Assembly: GCF_016865585.1 (NCBI RefSeq) | Contig: NZ_JAESND010000002.1 | Span: 310,001-374,000, forward strand | Source: Jeongeupia naejangsanensis | GTDB lineage: Bacteria > Pseudomonadota > Gammaproteobacteria > Burkholderiales > Chitinibacteraceae | Length of the DNA: 64,000 nucleotides | Reading direction: 5' to 3' | Shown here: in pieces, positions 26,252 to 35,887 of the stretch | How positions within the stretch are numbered: the stretch's first letter is position 1 | How the letters are laid out: every line of letters begins with the position of its first letter | The notes under the pieces: generated by a model | The model's input: the letters and a program-made list of their open reading frames with translations, nothing else | What the model was told of the DNA's origin: nothing | Database searches by the model: none | Made by a program: the position numbers and the translations under genes

Positions 26252-27205
26252 ATGAACTGGTATGTGATCGGCGTCATTCTGCTCATTCTCGGTCCGGCTC
26301 TGATCGGGCTAGGCGCCAAGCACGAACGCAAGAACAACGAACCGCCGCAACTGGTTCAGTACGGTTTCCTTTCCGCCATCGTCGGTGCCTTCATCCTGCT
26401 GGTGCAGCTGTTTTCGATCGCCGCAGCACTGCTGATCTTCGTGCTGGTCACCGGCGTCGTCTGGCTCCTCGACAAGTTCGTTCTGGCCAAAAAGCGCGGT
26501 GAAGCGCGCCCGTCGGACTGGGTCGAGTATGCGCGCGGCTTTTTCCCGGTCATTCTGGCCGTTTTCCTGCTGCGGTCGTTTCTGGTGGAGCCGTATCAGA
26601 TTCCATCGAGTTCGATGCGACCGGGCTTGGTCGTGGGTGACTTCATCCTAGTGAACAAATTTGCCTACGGCATCCGCATGCCGATCCTGAACAATGTGGT
26701 CGTACAGGTCGGCAAACCGCAGCCGGGCGACGTGATGGTGTTCAACTACCCGGAAAAGCCGTCGATCGACTACATCAAGCGGGTGATCGGCACGCCGGGT
26801 GACACGATCGAATACCGGAGCAAGAAGTTGACCGTCAACGGCAAGCCGGTGCCGACGGACTCGGCGGGGCAGTTGCAGTACGCCGAAGGCGTGTATCTGA
26901 TCGACAATCAGCAGTTCACCGAAAAGCTCGGCGAGCATGTCTACAACACGCTGCAAATGGATGTTCCGGAGGTGAATCTCGCCGAAGTACGCGATTTTCC
27001 GTTCCGTGAAAACTGTCGCTATGATGACGAGGGCTTCAGCTGCAAGGTGCCAGATGGTTACTATTTCATGATGGGTGACAACCGGGACCACAGCGCTGAC
27101 AGTCGCTATTGGGGCTTCGTACCGGACAAATACATCGTCGGCAAGGCGTTCCTGGTGTGGTTCAACTTCAAGCAGCTGAATCGCATCGGCACCAAAATCC
27201 AGTGA
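26252..27205 (+). CDS. lepB: Signal peptidase I
   Basis: A 317-residue inner-membrane peptidase that removes signal peptides. Hydrophobic segments lie at about 3-20, 38-72 and 97-110. The catalytic Ser is residue 121 in IPSSSMRPG and the general-base Lys is residue 176 in DYIKRVIGTPGD. The C-terminal box GDNRDHSADSRYWG is intact. ATG follows AAGGGAAACCGC. It is slightly longer than E. coli LepB at the N terminus because of the extra hydrophobic region. Confidence 0.97.
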   Translation: MNWYVIGVILLILGPALIGLGAKHERKNNEPPQLVQYGFLSAIVGAFILLVQLFSIAAALLIFVLVTGVVWLLDKFVLAKKRGEARPSDWVEYARGFFPVILAVFLLRSFLVEPYQIPSSSMRPGLVVGDFILVNKFAYGIRMPILNNVVVQVGKPQPGDVMVFNYPEKPSIDYIKRVIGTPGDTIEYRSKKLTVNGKPVPTDSAGQLQYAEGVYLIDNQQFTEKLGEHVYNTLQMDVPEVNLAEVRDFPFRENCRYDDEGFSCKVPDGYYFMMGDNRDHSADSRYWGFVPDKYIVGKAFLVWFNFKQLNRIGTKIQ

Positions 27206-27240
27206 TCCGGACCACCGGACGAGAACGGGGAGATTCATCA

Positions 27241-27603
27241 ATGCGCGAGCAACGCGGTTTGTCGTTTTTCGGTTTCATCATCGTTGCAGGCTTTATCGCC
27301 GCGGCGGCAATCGTCTTTTTCAAGGTTGTGCCGGCTTATGTCGAGTACTTCAACGTGAAGAAGGCCGTCAGCAGTGTAGCCAAGGAGCAGGGGACCCAGC
27401 CTGCGGCGACGATCCGTGAATCCTTCGACAAGCATGCCAACATCAGCGACATCAAGGCGGTCTCGGGCAAGGACCTGCAGATCGTCCAGGCGGGGGGGAA
27501 AACCTCGATCAGCGTCGGTTACGAAAAGGTCGTGCCTGTCGTTGCCAACGTCAGCTTGTTGTTCGATTTCAACGTGGATGCAGCCGGTTCCGGCGCCGAG
27601 TAA
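27241..27603 (+). CDS. DUF4845 single-pass membrane protein
   Basis: A 120-residue protein with a positively charged start (MREQRGLSFFG), one membrane helix at about 9-28 and a periplasmic domain. The phrase VVPAYVEYFNVKKAV is characteristic of the family, which resembles a pseudopilin in its N-terminal layout. It is nearly always placed between lepB and rnc in betaproteobacteria, and its role is unknown. The start is supported by GGGGAGATTCATCA. Confidence 0.88.
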   Translation: MREQRGLSFFGFIIVAGFIAAAAIVFFKVVPAYVEYFNVKKAVSSVAKEQGTQPAATIRESFDKHANISDIKAVSGKDLQIVQAGGKTSISVGYEKVVPVVANVSLLFDFNVDAAGSGAE

Positions 27604-27610
27604 ACCTTCA

Positions 27611-28312
27611 ATGTCTGTTGTTTTGCCTGCCGAGCGCCTGATGAAGGTGCTCGGTTATTCATTTCAGGAGCCGCAACGCCTCAAGCAGGCGCTGACGCAC
27701 CGCAGCTATTCGTCGACGCACAACGAGCGTCTGGAATTTGTCGGTGACAGCATTCTGAATGCCGTCATCGCCCGCACGCTGTTTCTGGCGTTTCCGCAGC
27801 TCACCGAGGGTGAACTGTCGCGATTGCGAGCCAGTCTCGTGCGCCAGGAGGCATTGGCCGAGGTGGCGAGCGAGTTGCAGTTGGGCGATTACCTGTCGCT
27901 CGGCGAGGGTGAGCTCAAGAGTGGCGGTCACCGCCGCCCGTCCATCCTTGCCGATGCCCTCGAGGCCATTTTCGGCGCCATCTGGTTCGACGGCGGTTTC
28001 GCCGAGGCCGAGCGTGTCATTACCGCATTGTTCGCCTCCCGGGTCGCGAAAATTGATCCGGCCCAGGCGCTGAAAGATCCGAAAACGGGGCTTCAGGAGT
28101 GGCTGCAAGCGCGCCGCCAACCTTTGCCCGAGTATGTACTGGCCCGCCAGGACGGCGAATCGCCAAACCAGGTGTTCGAGGTGGTGTGCCTCGTTCGCGG
28201 TTTGCAGGTCGAAGCGCGCGCTGAAGGCCCGAGCCGGCGCAATGCCGAACAACAAGCCGCTGCGGCGGCACTGGCGCTGCTGCGGGAACGTCACCCGGGC
28301 AAGCGCCTCTAA
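27611..28312 (+). CDS. rnc: Ribonuclease III
   Basis: A 233-residue endonuclease for double-stranded RNA that processes rRNA and mRNA. The catalytic signature is [12 protein letters not shown], and the second acidic cluster is in [11 protein letters not shown]. The dsRNA-binding domain fills the last 75 residues (LQEWLQAR through [11 protein letters not shown]). ATG at 27611 lies 7 bp after the DUF4845 stop. It is co-transcribed with era. Confidence 0.97.
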   Translation: MSVVLPAERLMKVLGYSFQEPQRLKQALTHRSYSSTHNERLEFVGDSILNAVIARTLFLAFPQLTEGELSRLRASLVRQEALAEVASELQLGDYLSLGEGELKSGGHRRPSILADALEAIFGAIWFDGGFAEAERVITALFASRVAKIDPAQALKDPKTGLQEWLQARRQPLPEYVLARQDGESPNQVFEVVCLVRGLQVEARAEGPSRRNAEQQAAAAALALLRERHPGKRL

Positions 28313-28346
28313 GCTGCAGGGCCGTGCGCCCTGTACGGAGAATTCC

Positions 28347-29282
28347 ATGACTGAAGAATTGATGCTGCCGCAAGAATCGGCGGCCGAAGATTATCGCTGC
28401 GGTTTTGTCGCCATTATTGGCAGGCCGAATGTCGGCAAGTCGACGCTGATGAACCATCTGATCGGCATGAAGGTGAGCATCACCTCGCGCAAGGCGCAAA
28501 CGACGCGCCACCGGATTACCGGCGTGCTGACCAACGAGTCCGCCCAGTTCGTGTTCGTCGACACCCCGGGTTTCCAGACGCGTTACCGCAATGCACTGAA
28601 CCAGGCGATGAATCGCAGCGTGACGACGACGCTGGCTGACGTCGACGCGATCCTGTTCGTCGTCGAGGCCGGCCGTTTCACGCAGCAGGACGAGGATGTG
28701 CTGAAGCTGCTGCCGAAGGATCAGGCGGTGTTGCTGGTCGTCAACAAGGTCGACGAGATCGAGGACAAGGCTTCGCTGCTGCCCTTCATCGAGTCGGTTG
28801 CGCAGAAGCACGATTTCACGGCCATCGTGCCGATTTCGGCGCAGAAGAAGCAAAAGCTCGACGTGCTGCTGCAGGCCATCGAGCCGCTGTTGCCGCATTC
28901 GGCGCCGATGTACGACGAAGATCAGGTGACCGACCGCAGCGAGCGTTTCCTGGCTGCCGAAATCATCCGCGAAAAAATCTTCCGGATGATGGGCGACGAG
29001 CTGCCGTATGCGATCACCGTCGAAATCGAAAAATTCGACGAAGAAGAAATGAAGGACGGCCGCACGCTCAAGCGCATTTACGCAGCGGTACTGGTCGATC
29101 GAGACAGCCAGAAGGCGATGCTGATCGGCAAGAACGGCGAGCGGCTCAAGCGCATCGGTACCGAAGCGCGTCAGGACATGGAAAAGCTGTTCGACGGCAA
29201 GGTTTATCTGGAAGTCTGGGTCAAGGTCAAGAGCGGCTGGGCCGACGATACCCGATTGCTGCGTCAGTACGGTTTCGAGTAA
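28347..29282 (+). CDS. era: GTPase Era
   Basis: A 311-residue GTPase needed for 16S rRNA maturation and 30S assembly. G motifs are [17 protein letters not shown] and VNKVDEIED. The KH RNA-binding domain follows, with [19 protein letters not shown] in part and the GxxG loop [12 protein letters not shown] at 28347 follows ACGGAG. It lies 34 bp after rnc and 8 bp before recO. Confidence 0.97.
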   Translation: MTEELMLPQESAAEDYRCGFVAIIGRPNVGKSTLMNHLIGMKVSITSRKAQTTRHRITGVLTNESAQFVFVDTPGFQTRYRNALNQAMNRSVTTTLADVDAILFVVEAGRFTQQDEDVLKLLPKDQAVLLVVNKVDEIEDKASLLPFIESVAQKHDFTAIVPISAQKKQKLDVLLQAIEPLLPHSAPMYDEDQVTDRSERFLAAEIIREKIFRMMGDELPYAITVEIEKFDEEEMKDGRTLKRIYAAVLVDRDSQKAMLIGKNGERLKRIGTEARQDMEKLFDGKVYLEVWVKVKSGWADDTRLLRQYGFE

Positions 29283-29290
29283 ATCGCCTC

Positions 29291-30052
29291 ATGGCTGACA
29301 AGCCTGCCCGCAAGCCGCGGCGCAAGCCGGCCGGCGAGGTGCCGCGCATCGACGCACAGCCGGCGTTCATCCTGCATCAGTACGCCTACCGGGAAACCAG
29401 CCGCTTGCTTGACGTCTTCAGTCGCGATCATGGGCGGGTGATGATCGTGGCGCGTGGCGTGCAGCGGCCGGGTTCTCAGTTGCGCGGCAGCCTGCTGGCC
29501 TTCCAGCCGATCCTGCTGGCGTGGTTCGGTGCCGGTGAAGTCAAGACCCTGCACGCAGCCGAATGGCAGGGCGGGCTGCCACAGCTGAGCGGCCTGCCGC
29601 TGCTGTGCGGTTTCTACCTGAACGAACTGCTGATGAAGCTGATGCCGCGCGAGGATGCGCATCCGGCGCTGTTCGGCGCGTATTTCGACGCGATCCGACA
29701 GCTGGGTCACGCCGGCAACGACAAGGCTGCGGTCGAACCGGTGCTGCGCACGTTCGAGCTGAGCTTGCTGCGGGTGTTGGGCTATGCGCCGGCGCTGGGC
29801 TGTCTTGCGGACAGCACCCCGCTCCAGCCGACGTGGCGTTACGGTTTCGAACCCAGTCTGGGCGTGGTGCCGGCGCGGGACGGTGCGACGCAGTTCGATG
29901 CTGCAGCGTTGTTGGCGATCGAGGCGGGAAACTTTGCCGACGAACGTGTGCTGGCGCAGGCGAAGCTGCTGATGCGGCTGGCGTTCGCCCCCTTGCTTGC
30001 CGATGCGCCGTTGCATACCCGGCAATTGCTCATCGACCTGCAGACGCTATAG
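29291..30052 (+). CDS. recO: DNA repair protein RecO
   Basis: A 253-residue RecF-pathway protein. A basic N-terminal tail precedes the OB-fold (about 22-100) with FILHQYAYRETSRLLDVFS in part and GVQRPGS. A helical C-terminal domain follows (LNELLMKLMPREDAHPALF). The Zn-binding cysteines of some RecO proteins are absent. It loads RecA with RecR onto SSB-coated DNA. Start ATG is 8 bp after the era stop. Confidence 0.94.
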   Translation: MADKPARKPRRKPAGEVPRIDAQPAFILHQYAYRETSRLLDVFSRDHGRVMIVARGVQRPGSQLRGSLLAFQPILLAWFGAGEVKTLHAAEWQGGLPQLSGLPLLCGFYLNELLMKLMPREDAHPALFGAYFDAIRQLGHAGNDKAAVEPVLRTFELSLLRVLGYAPALGCLADSTPLQPTWRYGFEPSLGVVPARDGATQFDAAALLAIEAGNFADERVLAQAKLLMRLAFAPLLADAPLHTRQLLIDLQTL

Positions 30053-30107
30053 CCGCTACACTTTGCGTTTTTTGCCGGCGTGCTGCCGGCGTGAACGGGA
30101 ACCATAG

Positions 30108-30842
30108 ATGGCAGTCGATCTCCAGCTGGGCGTGAACATCGATCACGTCGCAACGCTGCGCAATGCGCGCGGTACGACCTACCCGAGCCCGGTACTCGCC
30201 GCGCAACTGTGCGAACAGGCCGGCGCCGACCTGATCACGCTGCACATGCGGGAAGATCGTCGCCATATCCGCGACGAGGACGTGAAGCTGATCCGTGCCG
30301 TCATCCAGACCAAAATGAATCTGGAAATGGCGCTGACTACGGAAATGCTCGAGCATGCGCTGGCAATTGCGCCGCAGGACATTTGCCTGGTACCGGAGCG
30401 GCGCGAAGAGGTGACGACCGAGGGCGGGCTGGACGTCAAACGTTTCGCCAAGCAAACCGGCGATTACACGCGCACCCTTTCCGAGGCCGGCATGCGTGTC
30501 TCGATCTTCATCGACCCGGATCTTGAACAGATCAAGCTGGCGCACGATCTGGGGGCACCGGTGATCGAAATCCACACCGGGCGTTACGCCGACGCCCATA
30601 CGCCGGTTGCGCGCGATGCGGAGCTGGCCCGGGTGCGCGAAGCTGCCGAGTATGCCGCATCGCTGGGTTTGATCGTCAACGCCGGGCATGGCTTGCACTA
30701 CCATAACGTCCAGGCCATCGCCGCGATTCCGCAGATCCGCGAGTTGAACATCGGCCATGCCATCATCGGCCACGCGGTCTTCGTGGGCCTGAAGGAAGCC
30801 GTGCGCGAGATGAAGGCCCTGATGGTTGCAGCACGTCGCTGA
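30108..30842 (+). CDS. pdxJ: Pyridoxine 5'-phosphate synthase
   Basis: A 244-residue TIM-barrel enzyme that condenses 1-deoxyxylulose 5-phosphate with 3-amino-2-oxopropyl phosphate, the last ring-forming step of vitamin B6 synthesis. The N-terminal motif [17 protein letters not shown], the phosphate-binding HMREDRRHI and the C-terminal GHGLHYHNV are all conserved. The start follows GGGAACCATAG. In many relatives acpS comes next, but here it does not. The 199 bp after the stop contain no gene or clear terminator. Confidence 0.97.
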   Translation: MAVDLQLGVNIDHVATLRNARGTTYPSPVLAAQLCEQAGADLITLHMREDRRHIRDEDVKLIRAVIQTKMNLEMALTTEMLEHALAIAPQDICLVPERREEVTTEGGLDVKRFAKQTGDYTRTLSEAGMRVSIFIDPDLEQIKLAHDLGAPVIEIHTGRYADAHTPVARDAELARVREAAEYAASLGLIVNAGHGLHYHNVQAIAAIPQIRELNIGHAIIGHAVFVGLKEAVREMKALMVAARR

Positions 30843-31041
30843 GTGGTACTGCTTCGTTTGGTATCGCTGTAAGGGAAACCGGTGCTTGTGGTGTAACGGC
30901 ATCTGTATCAGCATTCAATGATGTATTGCGCCGGGGCCTGTCGGATCGGCGCAACCAGTGTGTCGCCGGCCAGACCCTGACACCGGTTGCCAAGGTCGGA
31001 TGCGCTATGCTTGTAAGTGAACGCTGGAGTCAGGAGCAGAC

Positions 31042-31410
31042 ATGATCACCATCTCGCACGAAGCCCACTACATCTACGTAGCCGTACTGAACGAGTTCAC
31101 TGTTCAGGACTTCAAGGAGTTCGAAGACAGTGTGCTGTACGAGCTGCGTTTTCACGGTTCGGCCAATCTGCTGTTCGACCTCTCCGGCATGCTCGGTTAC
31201 ACCATCGACATGGCCGTCGAAGAGGTCCGCTTCGTGCGCAAGCACCGGCGGGATTTCGGTCGGGTGGCCATCGTCTCCAACGATCAATGGGTGACGTGGT
31301 CGGCGTGGGTCAACAATCTCCTCTCCGATGCCGAGGTGGAGGTGTTCGACGATATCGACGAAGCCAGAGCCTGGCTCGAACTGACGACGTTCAAAGCCGA
31401 GACTGAATGA
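31042..31410 (+). CDS. SpoIIAA/STAS-like (SEC14-fold) protein
   Basis: A 122-residue soluble protein of the SpoIIAA-like group. Recognisable elements are the N-terminal strand EAHYIYVAVLNEFT, the block NLLFDLSGMLGYTIDMAVEE and the C-terminal DDIDEARAWLE typical of these proteins. Family members are small lipid- or partner-binding modules with no fixed enzyme role. The start follows CAGGAGCAGAC. It sits 25 bp before a long gene of unknown function and is probably co-transcribed with it. Confidence 0.8.
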   Translation: MITISHEAHYIYVAVLNEFTVQDFKEFEDSVLYELRFHGSANLLFDLSGMLGYTIDMAVEEVRFVRKHRRDFGRVAIVSNDQWVTWSAWVNNLLSDAEVEVFDDIDEARAWLELTTFKAETE

Positions 31411-31435
31411 CCCCCGTTAGCCAGCAGACGTGTCT

Positions 31436-33148
31436 ATGCGCGAATTACTGAACCGACTTCTGAAACGGGATAAGTCGCCCTTTGCCGGTGCCAAGCTTGC
31501 CACCGCATGGTGCCGCGAACTCGAGCATGATACGCCGGCGGCGCAGCGTGCCAAGGTGCTCGCGCTGGCGCAGGGTTTTCTGGCCGATCGCAAACCGCCG
31601 ACGGCCGATGCGCTTGAAGCTGCCTTGCTTATCGATGCCGCCGCACAGCCGAGCTACGAAGCCTTGTGCTGCCAGTACGTTGCCAATCCGCGCATGCCCA
31701 AGGAGCTGGAGCGCCAGCTGTGGAAGGAGGTGGTCGAGTATGCGCAGGCCATGGTGGATTTGCACCAGCGTTTCGTCAAAGCCGATCCCGATCCCGAGGA
31801 CAAGGCACGAATCGAGACATTGATGCCGCGGGTGCTGGCGCGCAGCCTGCACTACCTCGGCATTCAGGCCAAATGGCATCACTTCCGCTATGAGCGCTTG
31901 CCGTCGAAGCTGTGGACGCAGGCAAACCAGTTGTATCGACTGTCGGAAATCGACGGTTTCGACAGCAACCCGTTTCCGCTGTATCCGGGACATTCCGACG
32001 AGGTCACATCCTGTGCCGACGAGTATCTGCAACTGCTGATGCTGGCGACGCTGTCGAGCCACAACCTGACGGTACGACAGCTCGATTGGGCCGATCAGTG
32101 GCTGGACCGCTGGAGCAAGCTGATTCAGCTGTCGCGCAAGTTTTATGCGGACCGGCATCACCTTTGCGTCAACCTGCAGGAAGATGCAGGACCGCGGCGG
32201 GTGAAGGAAGACCAGACCGAAGAGCCGTTCCGCTACTGGGGGCTGTTCGACCTGATCCACGAACTTCAGGAAACGCAGCGCAAGCTCGAGCAGGGTGCGT
32301 CCGTGGTCTCGCTCGGCCTCGGCGAAGACTGCCGCCAGCCTGCCTGCGGTGACTTGCTGCGCCAGATCGAAGCGGCCTGGTCATCGACGCTGCGCAACAC
32401 GCAGATCAACCGCAGTGCGCGCCAGACCGTGAGCAAGACTGCTGAAGTCGTACAGGGTCTGAGCAAATTGTGCGCGATGGTCCGCAACGACAACGACAAG
32501 TTCAGTCGCCAGCCGGTCGAGAGCAAAACCGAGGTCGATTACGACGAAATCATGGACATGCGGCTGTACGGTTTCGTCTCGGAACGGACAAGGTCGAAGC
32601 AGTCGGCCAATCCGGCCACGGTCCTCCCCAAGACCAAGCAGCAGGTTAGTACCACGACCTGGGTGATCGAGAACGAGTCCGAGGGGGGCTTCGGCGCGGT
32701 GCTGCACGCAGCCGAGAACGAGTGGATCCGCCCTGGTGCGCTGGTGGGCATGCGGACGGGCGAGAACGATAACTGGCGCGTTTGCATTGTCCGGCGCCTT
32801 AATCGTCTGCGTGACGAACAACTGTCTGCCGGAATCCAGATTCTTTCCGCGACGCCGGTGGCGGTCAGCGTCAAGGCCGATGACGACGAAAATACGCAGA
32901 TCAATCTGTCAGATGTGTCGATCTTCAATACCGAGTTCCCGATGCTGCGCGTCGGCTTGTACATTCCGCATCTGCAGGGCAGCAACAGCGTCAACACCTT
33001 GATGCTGCACGCGTCCGAGTACGCCAGTAACCGGCTTTACAGCGTCAAGGCGCGGGATCGCGGATTTACGGTCAAGCTGGGCAGCGTGATCGAAAAGGGT
33101 ACGGACTGGGTCTGGGCGAATGTGCAGGTGGTCAGGCAGAAAGACTGA
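31436..33148 (+). CDS. Large protein of unknown function with a PilZ-like C-terminal module
   Basis: A 570-residue soluble protein without signal peptide or membrane segment. Residues 1 to about 350 are helical and rich in Leu, Trp and Arg. The C-terminal 170 residues look like beta-barrel: TTTWVIENESEGGFGA resembles the N-x-S-x-G element of PilZ domains, followed by GALVGMRTGENDNWRVCIVRR. A clear RxxxR motif is not seen, so c-di-GMP binding is only a possibility. ATG at 31436 is used; a GTG two codons earlier is equally open, and neither has a good ribosome site. I do not recognise the family. A strong terminator follows. Confidence 0.75.
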   Translation: MRELLNRLLKRDKSPFAGAKLATAWCRELEHDTPAAQRAKVLALAQGFLADRKPPTADALEAALLIDAAAQPSYEALCCQYVANPRMPKELERQLWKEVVEYAQAMVDLHQRFVKADPDPEDKARIETLMPRVLARSLHYLGIQAKWHHFRYERLPSKLWTQANQLYRLSEIDGFDSNPFPLYPGHSDEVTSCADEYLQLLMLATLSSHNLTVRQLDWADQWLDRWSKLIQLSRKFYADRHHLCVNLQEDAGPRRVKEDQTEEPFRYWGLFDLIHELQETQRKLEQGASVVSLGLGEDCRQPACGDLLRQIEAAWSSTLRNTQINRSARQTVSKTAEVVQGLSKLCAMVRNDNDKFSRQPVESKTEVDYDEIMDMRLYGFVSERTRSKQSANPATVLPKTKQQVSTTTWVIENESEGGFGAVLHAAENEWIRPGALVGMRTGENDNWRVCIVRRLNRLRDEQLSAGIQILSATPVAVSVKADDDENTQINLSDVSIFNTEFPMLRVGLYIPHLQGSNSVNTLMLHASEYASNRLYSVKARDRGFTVKLGSVIEKGTDWVWANVQVVRQKD

Positions 33149-33167
33149 ACCAGCCTGAGTTCAGAAA

Positions 33168-33197
33168 ACAAACGGCGCCGAGGGCGCCGTTTGTTTT
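33168..33197. terminator. Bidirectional intrinsic terminator
   Basis: ACAAACGGCGCC and GGCGCCGTTTGT form a perfect twelve-base stem with loop GAG, followed by TTTT on the plus strand and preceded by an A-run. It separates the 31.0-33.1 kb pair from the convergent esterase gene. Confidence 0.9.
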
Positions 33198-33200
33198 TGC

Positions 33201-33872
33201 TTAGCCCAGCCGCTGCGAGACGAACTGGCCGATGGCCTGGATCTCAGGCATGCAGACCGAATGCTGCATGGGCCAGGTCTGCCAGCTGACCGGATTGCCG
33301 AGCGTGCTGACGGTTTGCGCTGCCGTTTCGCCTAGCACCACCGGCACCACCGGGTCATGGCTGCCATGGGCGGCAAACACCGGTGTATTGCGGTTGACCT
33401 GTGTGCTGGCCGCGTCGATCAGTTGTGGCGCGGGCAAATAGGTCGACAACGCCACGATGCCTGCCAGCGGTTCTGGGTGGGTCAGACCGGCAGTGTAGGC
33501 AATGGCGCCGCCTTGCGAGAAGCCGGCAAGGATGATGCGTTCGCTCGGAATGCCGCGGGCGTTTTCGCTGGCGATCAGCGCGCGGACGTGTTCGACCGAA
33601 GCCTGGACGCCACCGAGGTCGGCATGCCGGTCGATGCTGTCGAAATAGACGATGTCGTACCACGCGCGCATCACGTGCCCGTTGTTGCAAGTGATCGGCA
33701 TGTAGGGCGCATGGGGAAACAGAAAGCGGACCGCGAGGCCGGCCGGCAAACCCAGCTCGGGGACGACCGGGACGAAGTCGTTGCCGTCGGCACCGAGGCC
33801 GTGCAGCCAGATCACGGTGGCTCGAGGGGTGGGCGCGGTTTCGATTTCGACGCAGGGGAGCAGCTCGCTCAT
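33201..33872 (-). CDS. Alpha/beta-hydrolase carboxylesterase (phospholipase/carboxylesterase family)
   Basis: A 223-residue cytosolic serine hydrolase of the acyl-protein-thioesterase-like group. The oxyanion region is VIWLHGLGADGNDF, the nucleophile Ser lies in GFSQGGAIAY, the Asp in HGSHDPVVP and the His in QHSVCMPE. It hydrolyses short acyl esters in characterised relatives; the physiological substrate is unknown. Its start overlaps the mog stop by four bases, making it the last gene of the darP-HAD-mog-esterase operon. Confidence 0.92.
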   Translation of the reverse strand: MSELLPCVEIETAPTPRATVIWLHGLGADGNDFVPVVPELGLPAGLAVRFLFPHAPYMPITCNNGHVMRAWYDIVYFDSIDRHADLGGVQASVEHVRALIASENARGIPSERIILAGFSQGGAIAYTAGLTHPEPLAGIVALSTYLPAPQLIDAASTQVNRNTPVFAAHGSHDPVVPVVLGETAAQTVSTLGNPVSWQTWPMQHSVCMPEIQAIGQFVSQRLG

Positions 33873-34462
33873 TGTCCGTCCTTGGGTTGGATGGCCGATT
33901 TCGGCCGGAAGGCTGCGACGATGGCCGCATGGGTTTCGATGTACGGGCCGTCGAGCAGCTGGATGCAGTACGGTACCGAGGCAAACACGCCGTGCACGAT
34001 CACCTTGCCATCGGCATCACGGACGCCTTCCAGTGTTTCCTTGATCGACTTCGGCTGCCCGGGCAGGTTGAGGATCAGCGACTGCTTGCGCACGACGCCA
34101 ACCTGACGGCTGAGAATGGCGGTCGGCACATAGTGCAGGCTGACCTGGCGCATCTGCTCGCCAAAGCCCGGCATCAGCCGGTCGGCCACGGCCAGCGTCG
34201 CGTCGGGTGTCACATCACGCAGCGCCGGGCCGGTACCGCCGGTGGTCAGCACCAGATGGCAACCTGCGGCATCGACCAGCTCGCACAGCGTCGATTCGAT
34301 CTGCGGCTGTTCGTCCGGAATCAGCCGTGTGACGAGTTCGAACGGCGTCGCCAGCGCGGCGGCCAACCAGTCGCGCAGTGCCGGAACGCCCTTGTCCTCG
34401 TACACGCCCGTCGAGGCACGATCCGAGATCGAGACCAGACCGATCTTCAGTGCGCCGCTCAT
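33869..34462 (-). CDS. mog: Molybdopterin adenylyltransferase
   Basis: A 197-residue MogA-type enzyme that activates molybdopterin with ATP before molybdate insertion. Motifs are IGLVSISDRAS at the N terminus, TTGGTGPALRDVTPDAT in the active site and the LNLPGQPKSIKETLEGV segment. The start codon overlaps the stop of the HAD gene. No other molybdenum-cofactor gene is in the window. Confidence 0.95.
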   Translation of the reverse strand: MSGALKIGLVSISDRASTGVYEDKGVPALRDWLAAALATPFELVTRLIPDEQPQIESTLCELVDAAGCHLVLTTGGTGPALRDVTPDATLAVADRLMPGFGEQMRQVSLHYVPTAILSRQVGVVRKQSLILNLPGQPKSIKETLEGVRDADGKVIVHGVFASVPYCIQLLDGPYIETHAAIVAAFRPKSAIQPKDGQ

Positions 34463-35130
34463 TCAGCCACCGTGACCGTCACGCTGCCGTCGGCCTCGGC
34501 GTGGAAACGCAGGTCGTGCCAGTCCCGGATCAGGAAGTCCGCTTCACCGAGTTCGTCGGCTGCATGGGAGGTGGTCAGCGCGATCACCGTCATGCCGGCT
34601 GCCTTGGCCGAGCGCACGCCGTTCGGTGCATCCTCGAAGGCCAGTGCGCGGGCGGGATCGACCGCAAAGTGCCGCGCGCCGGCCAGATACGGGGCTGGCG
34701 ACGGTTTGCCGTCGGCGACATCCTCGGCGCAGACCATGAAGGCCGGCGGGGTAAGGCCGCAGTATTCCAGCTTGGACTGCGCCAGCGGGCGCGGCGCGGA
34801 GGTGACAATGGCGGTACGCACGCCCTCGAGTTCGGCGAGCCGTGCCGCGATGCCCGCGATGGCGATCGTGCCTTCCATGTCGGTCAGCTCGCGTCCGAGC
34901 AGCTTCTCGAACTCGGTCTGCAGGTCGGCATTCGGCGCAAAGCGCCGGATCACGTCGACACCGCGCACACCGTGCATGTTGGCGATCAGGTCTTCGGCGT
35001 CGATGCCGTGCTCGCCGGCCCAGTTGCGCCAGATCCGTTCGACGCAGGGCGTCGAATCGATCAGCGTGCCGTCCATATCAAAGAAAATGGCGTCAAAACG
35101 CTTCGGCAGGTGGGCAGGCAACGACATCAT
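34459..35130 (-). CDS. HAD-superfamily phosphatase (subfamily IA)
   Basis: A 223-residue haloacid-dehalogenase hydrolase. Motif I is FFDMDGTLIDS with both Asp residues, motif II is the Ser/Thr of TAIVTSAPR, motif III the Lys of GKPSPAPY, and motif IV EDAPNG. The helical cap lies between about 20 and 90. The nearest known enzymes are sugar-phosphate and glycerol-phosphate phosphatases such as YfbT. The substrate is not predicted. Two consecutive ATG codons follow GAGGAAAG; the first is used. It overlaps darP by four bases. Confidence 0.88.
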   Translation of the reverse strand: MMSLPAHLPKRFDAIFFDMDGTLIDSTPCVERIWRNWAGEHGIDAEDLIANMHGVRGVDVIRRFAPNADLQTEFEKLLGRELTDMEGTIAIAGIAARLAELEGVRTAIVTSAPRPLAQSKLEYCGLTPPAFMVCAEDVADGKPSPAPYLAGARHFAVDPARALAFEDAPNGVRSAKAAGMTVIALTTSHAADELGEADFLIRDWHDLRFHAEADGSVTVTVAE

Positions 35131-35672
35131 CTTTCCTCGCGTGGATCGATCAGTGGTGGTTCCGGATACAGCGTCTTCAGCAACTGGAACAGCTCGCGGA
35201 ACGCCTTCGGCGGTTTCTGCTGCTCGCGCTCTTTCAGCGCATTGCGGATCAGCTGGCGCAGTTGCTGGACGTCGAGGCCCGGGTGATCGTTGATCAGGGC
35301 TTCGACGGATTTGGGGTCGGCGAGCAGCTTGTCGCGCTGGCGTTCGAGCTGGTGCAGCCAGGCGTTGTGGCGGTCGGAGTTGCCGGCGAGCGAGTCGAGC
35401 AGTGCCTGGATCGGCGCCGGATCGACCTGACGCATCAGCTTGCCGATGTACTGCTTGTGACGGGCGACGGCGCCGTGCGCGGTCAGCCGCTTGGCTTCGA
35501 TCAGCGCATTGAACAGCGTTTCCGGCAGCCCGAGGCCGATCAGGTGCTTGCGGTCGAGGGGAATCAGCGCTTCGCCCAGATCCTGCAGCGCGTTCATGTC
35601 GCGCTTCATCTGGCTCTTGCTGACGATTTCGACGTCGTCGTCGTGGGGGAGGGGATCTTGGTGTCGAGCCAT
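35127..35672 (-). CDS. darP: Ribosome-associated protein DarP (YjgA)
   Basis: A 181-residue protein of the UPF0307 family that helps late 50S assembly. The chain starts at MARHQDPLPHDDDVE with the conserved SKSQMKRDMNALQDLGE block, followed by two three-helix bundles and ending with QLLKTLYPEPP. ATG at 35672 is chosen because the family begins there. It is divergent from pmbA, the usual partner in many Proteobacteria, with 215 bp in between. Confidence 0.93.
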   Translation of the reverse strand: MARHQDPLPHDDDVEIVSKSQMKRDMNALQDLGEALIPLDRKHLIGLGLPETLFNALIEAKRLTAHGAVARHKQYIGKLMRQVDPAPIQALLDSLAGNSDRHNAWLHQLERQRDKLLADPKSVEALINDHPGLDVQQLRQLIRNALKEREQQKPPKAFRELFQLLKTLYPEPPLIDPREER

Positions 35673-35887
35673 GGCGGGGAGCGTGGAGCAAAAGCATAAT
35701 GATACCAGCCCCACCGGGGTTGTCCGGCGTACACTTGTGCCGCCCGCCGGGCACAGAGAGCAAAATCCCGCTGGCTGCGTTGCGCCTGCCTGCTTTACCT
35801 TTTTACGATTGCGTTCTGCACGCCTTGCCAGCGCCGCTGTGCGGGGTGTTGCCAGCCGCGTTTGCAGACTTACTTCAAGGATGTCCG

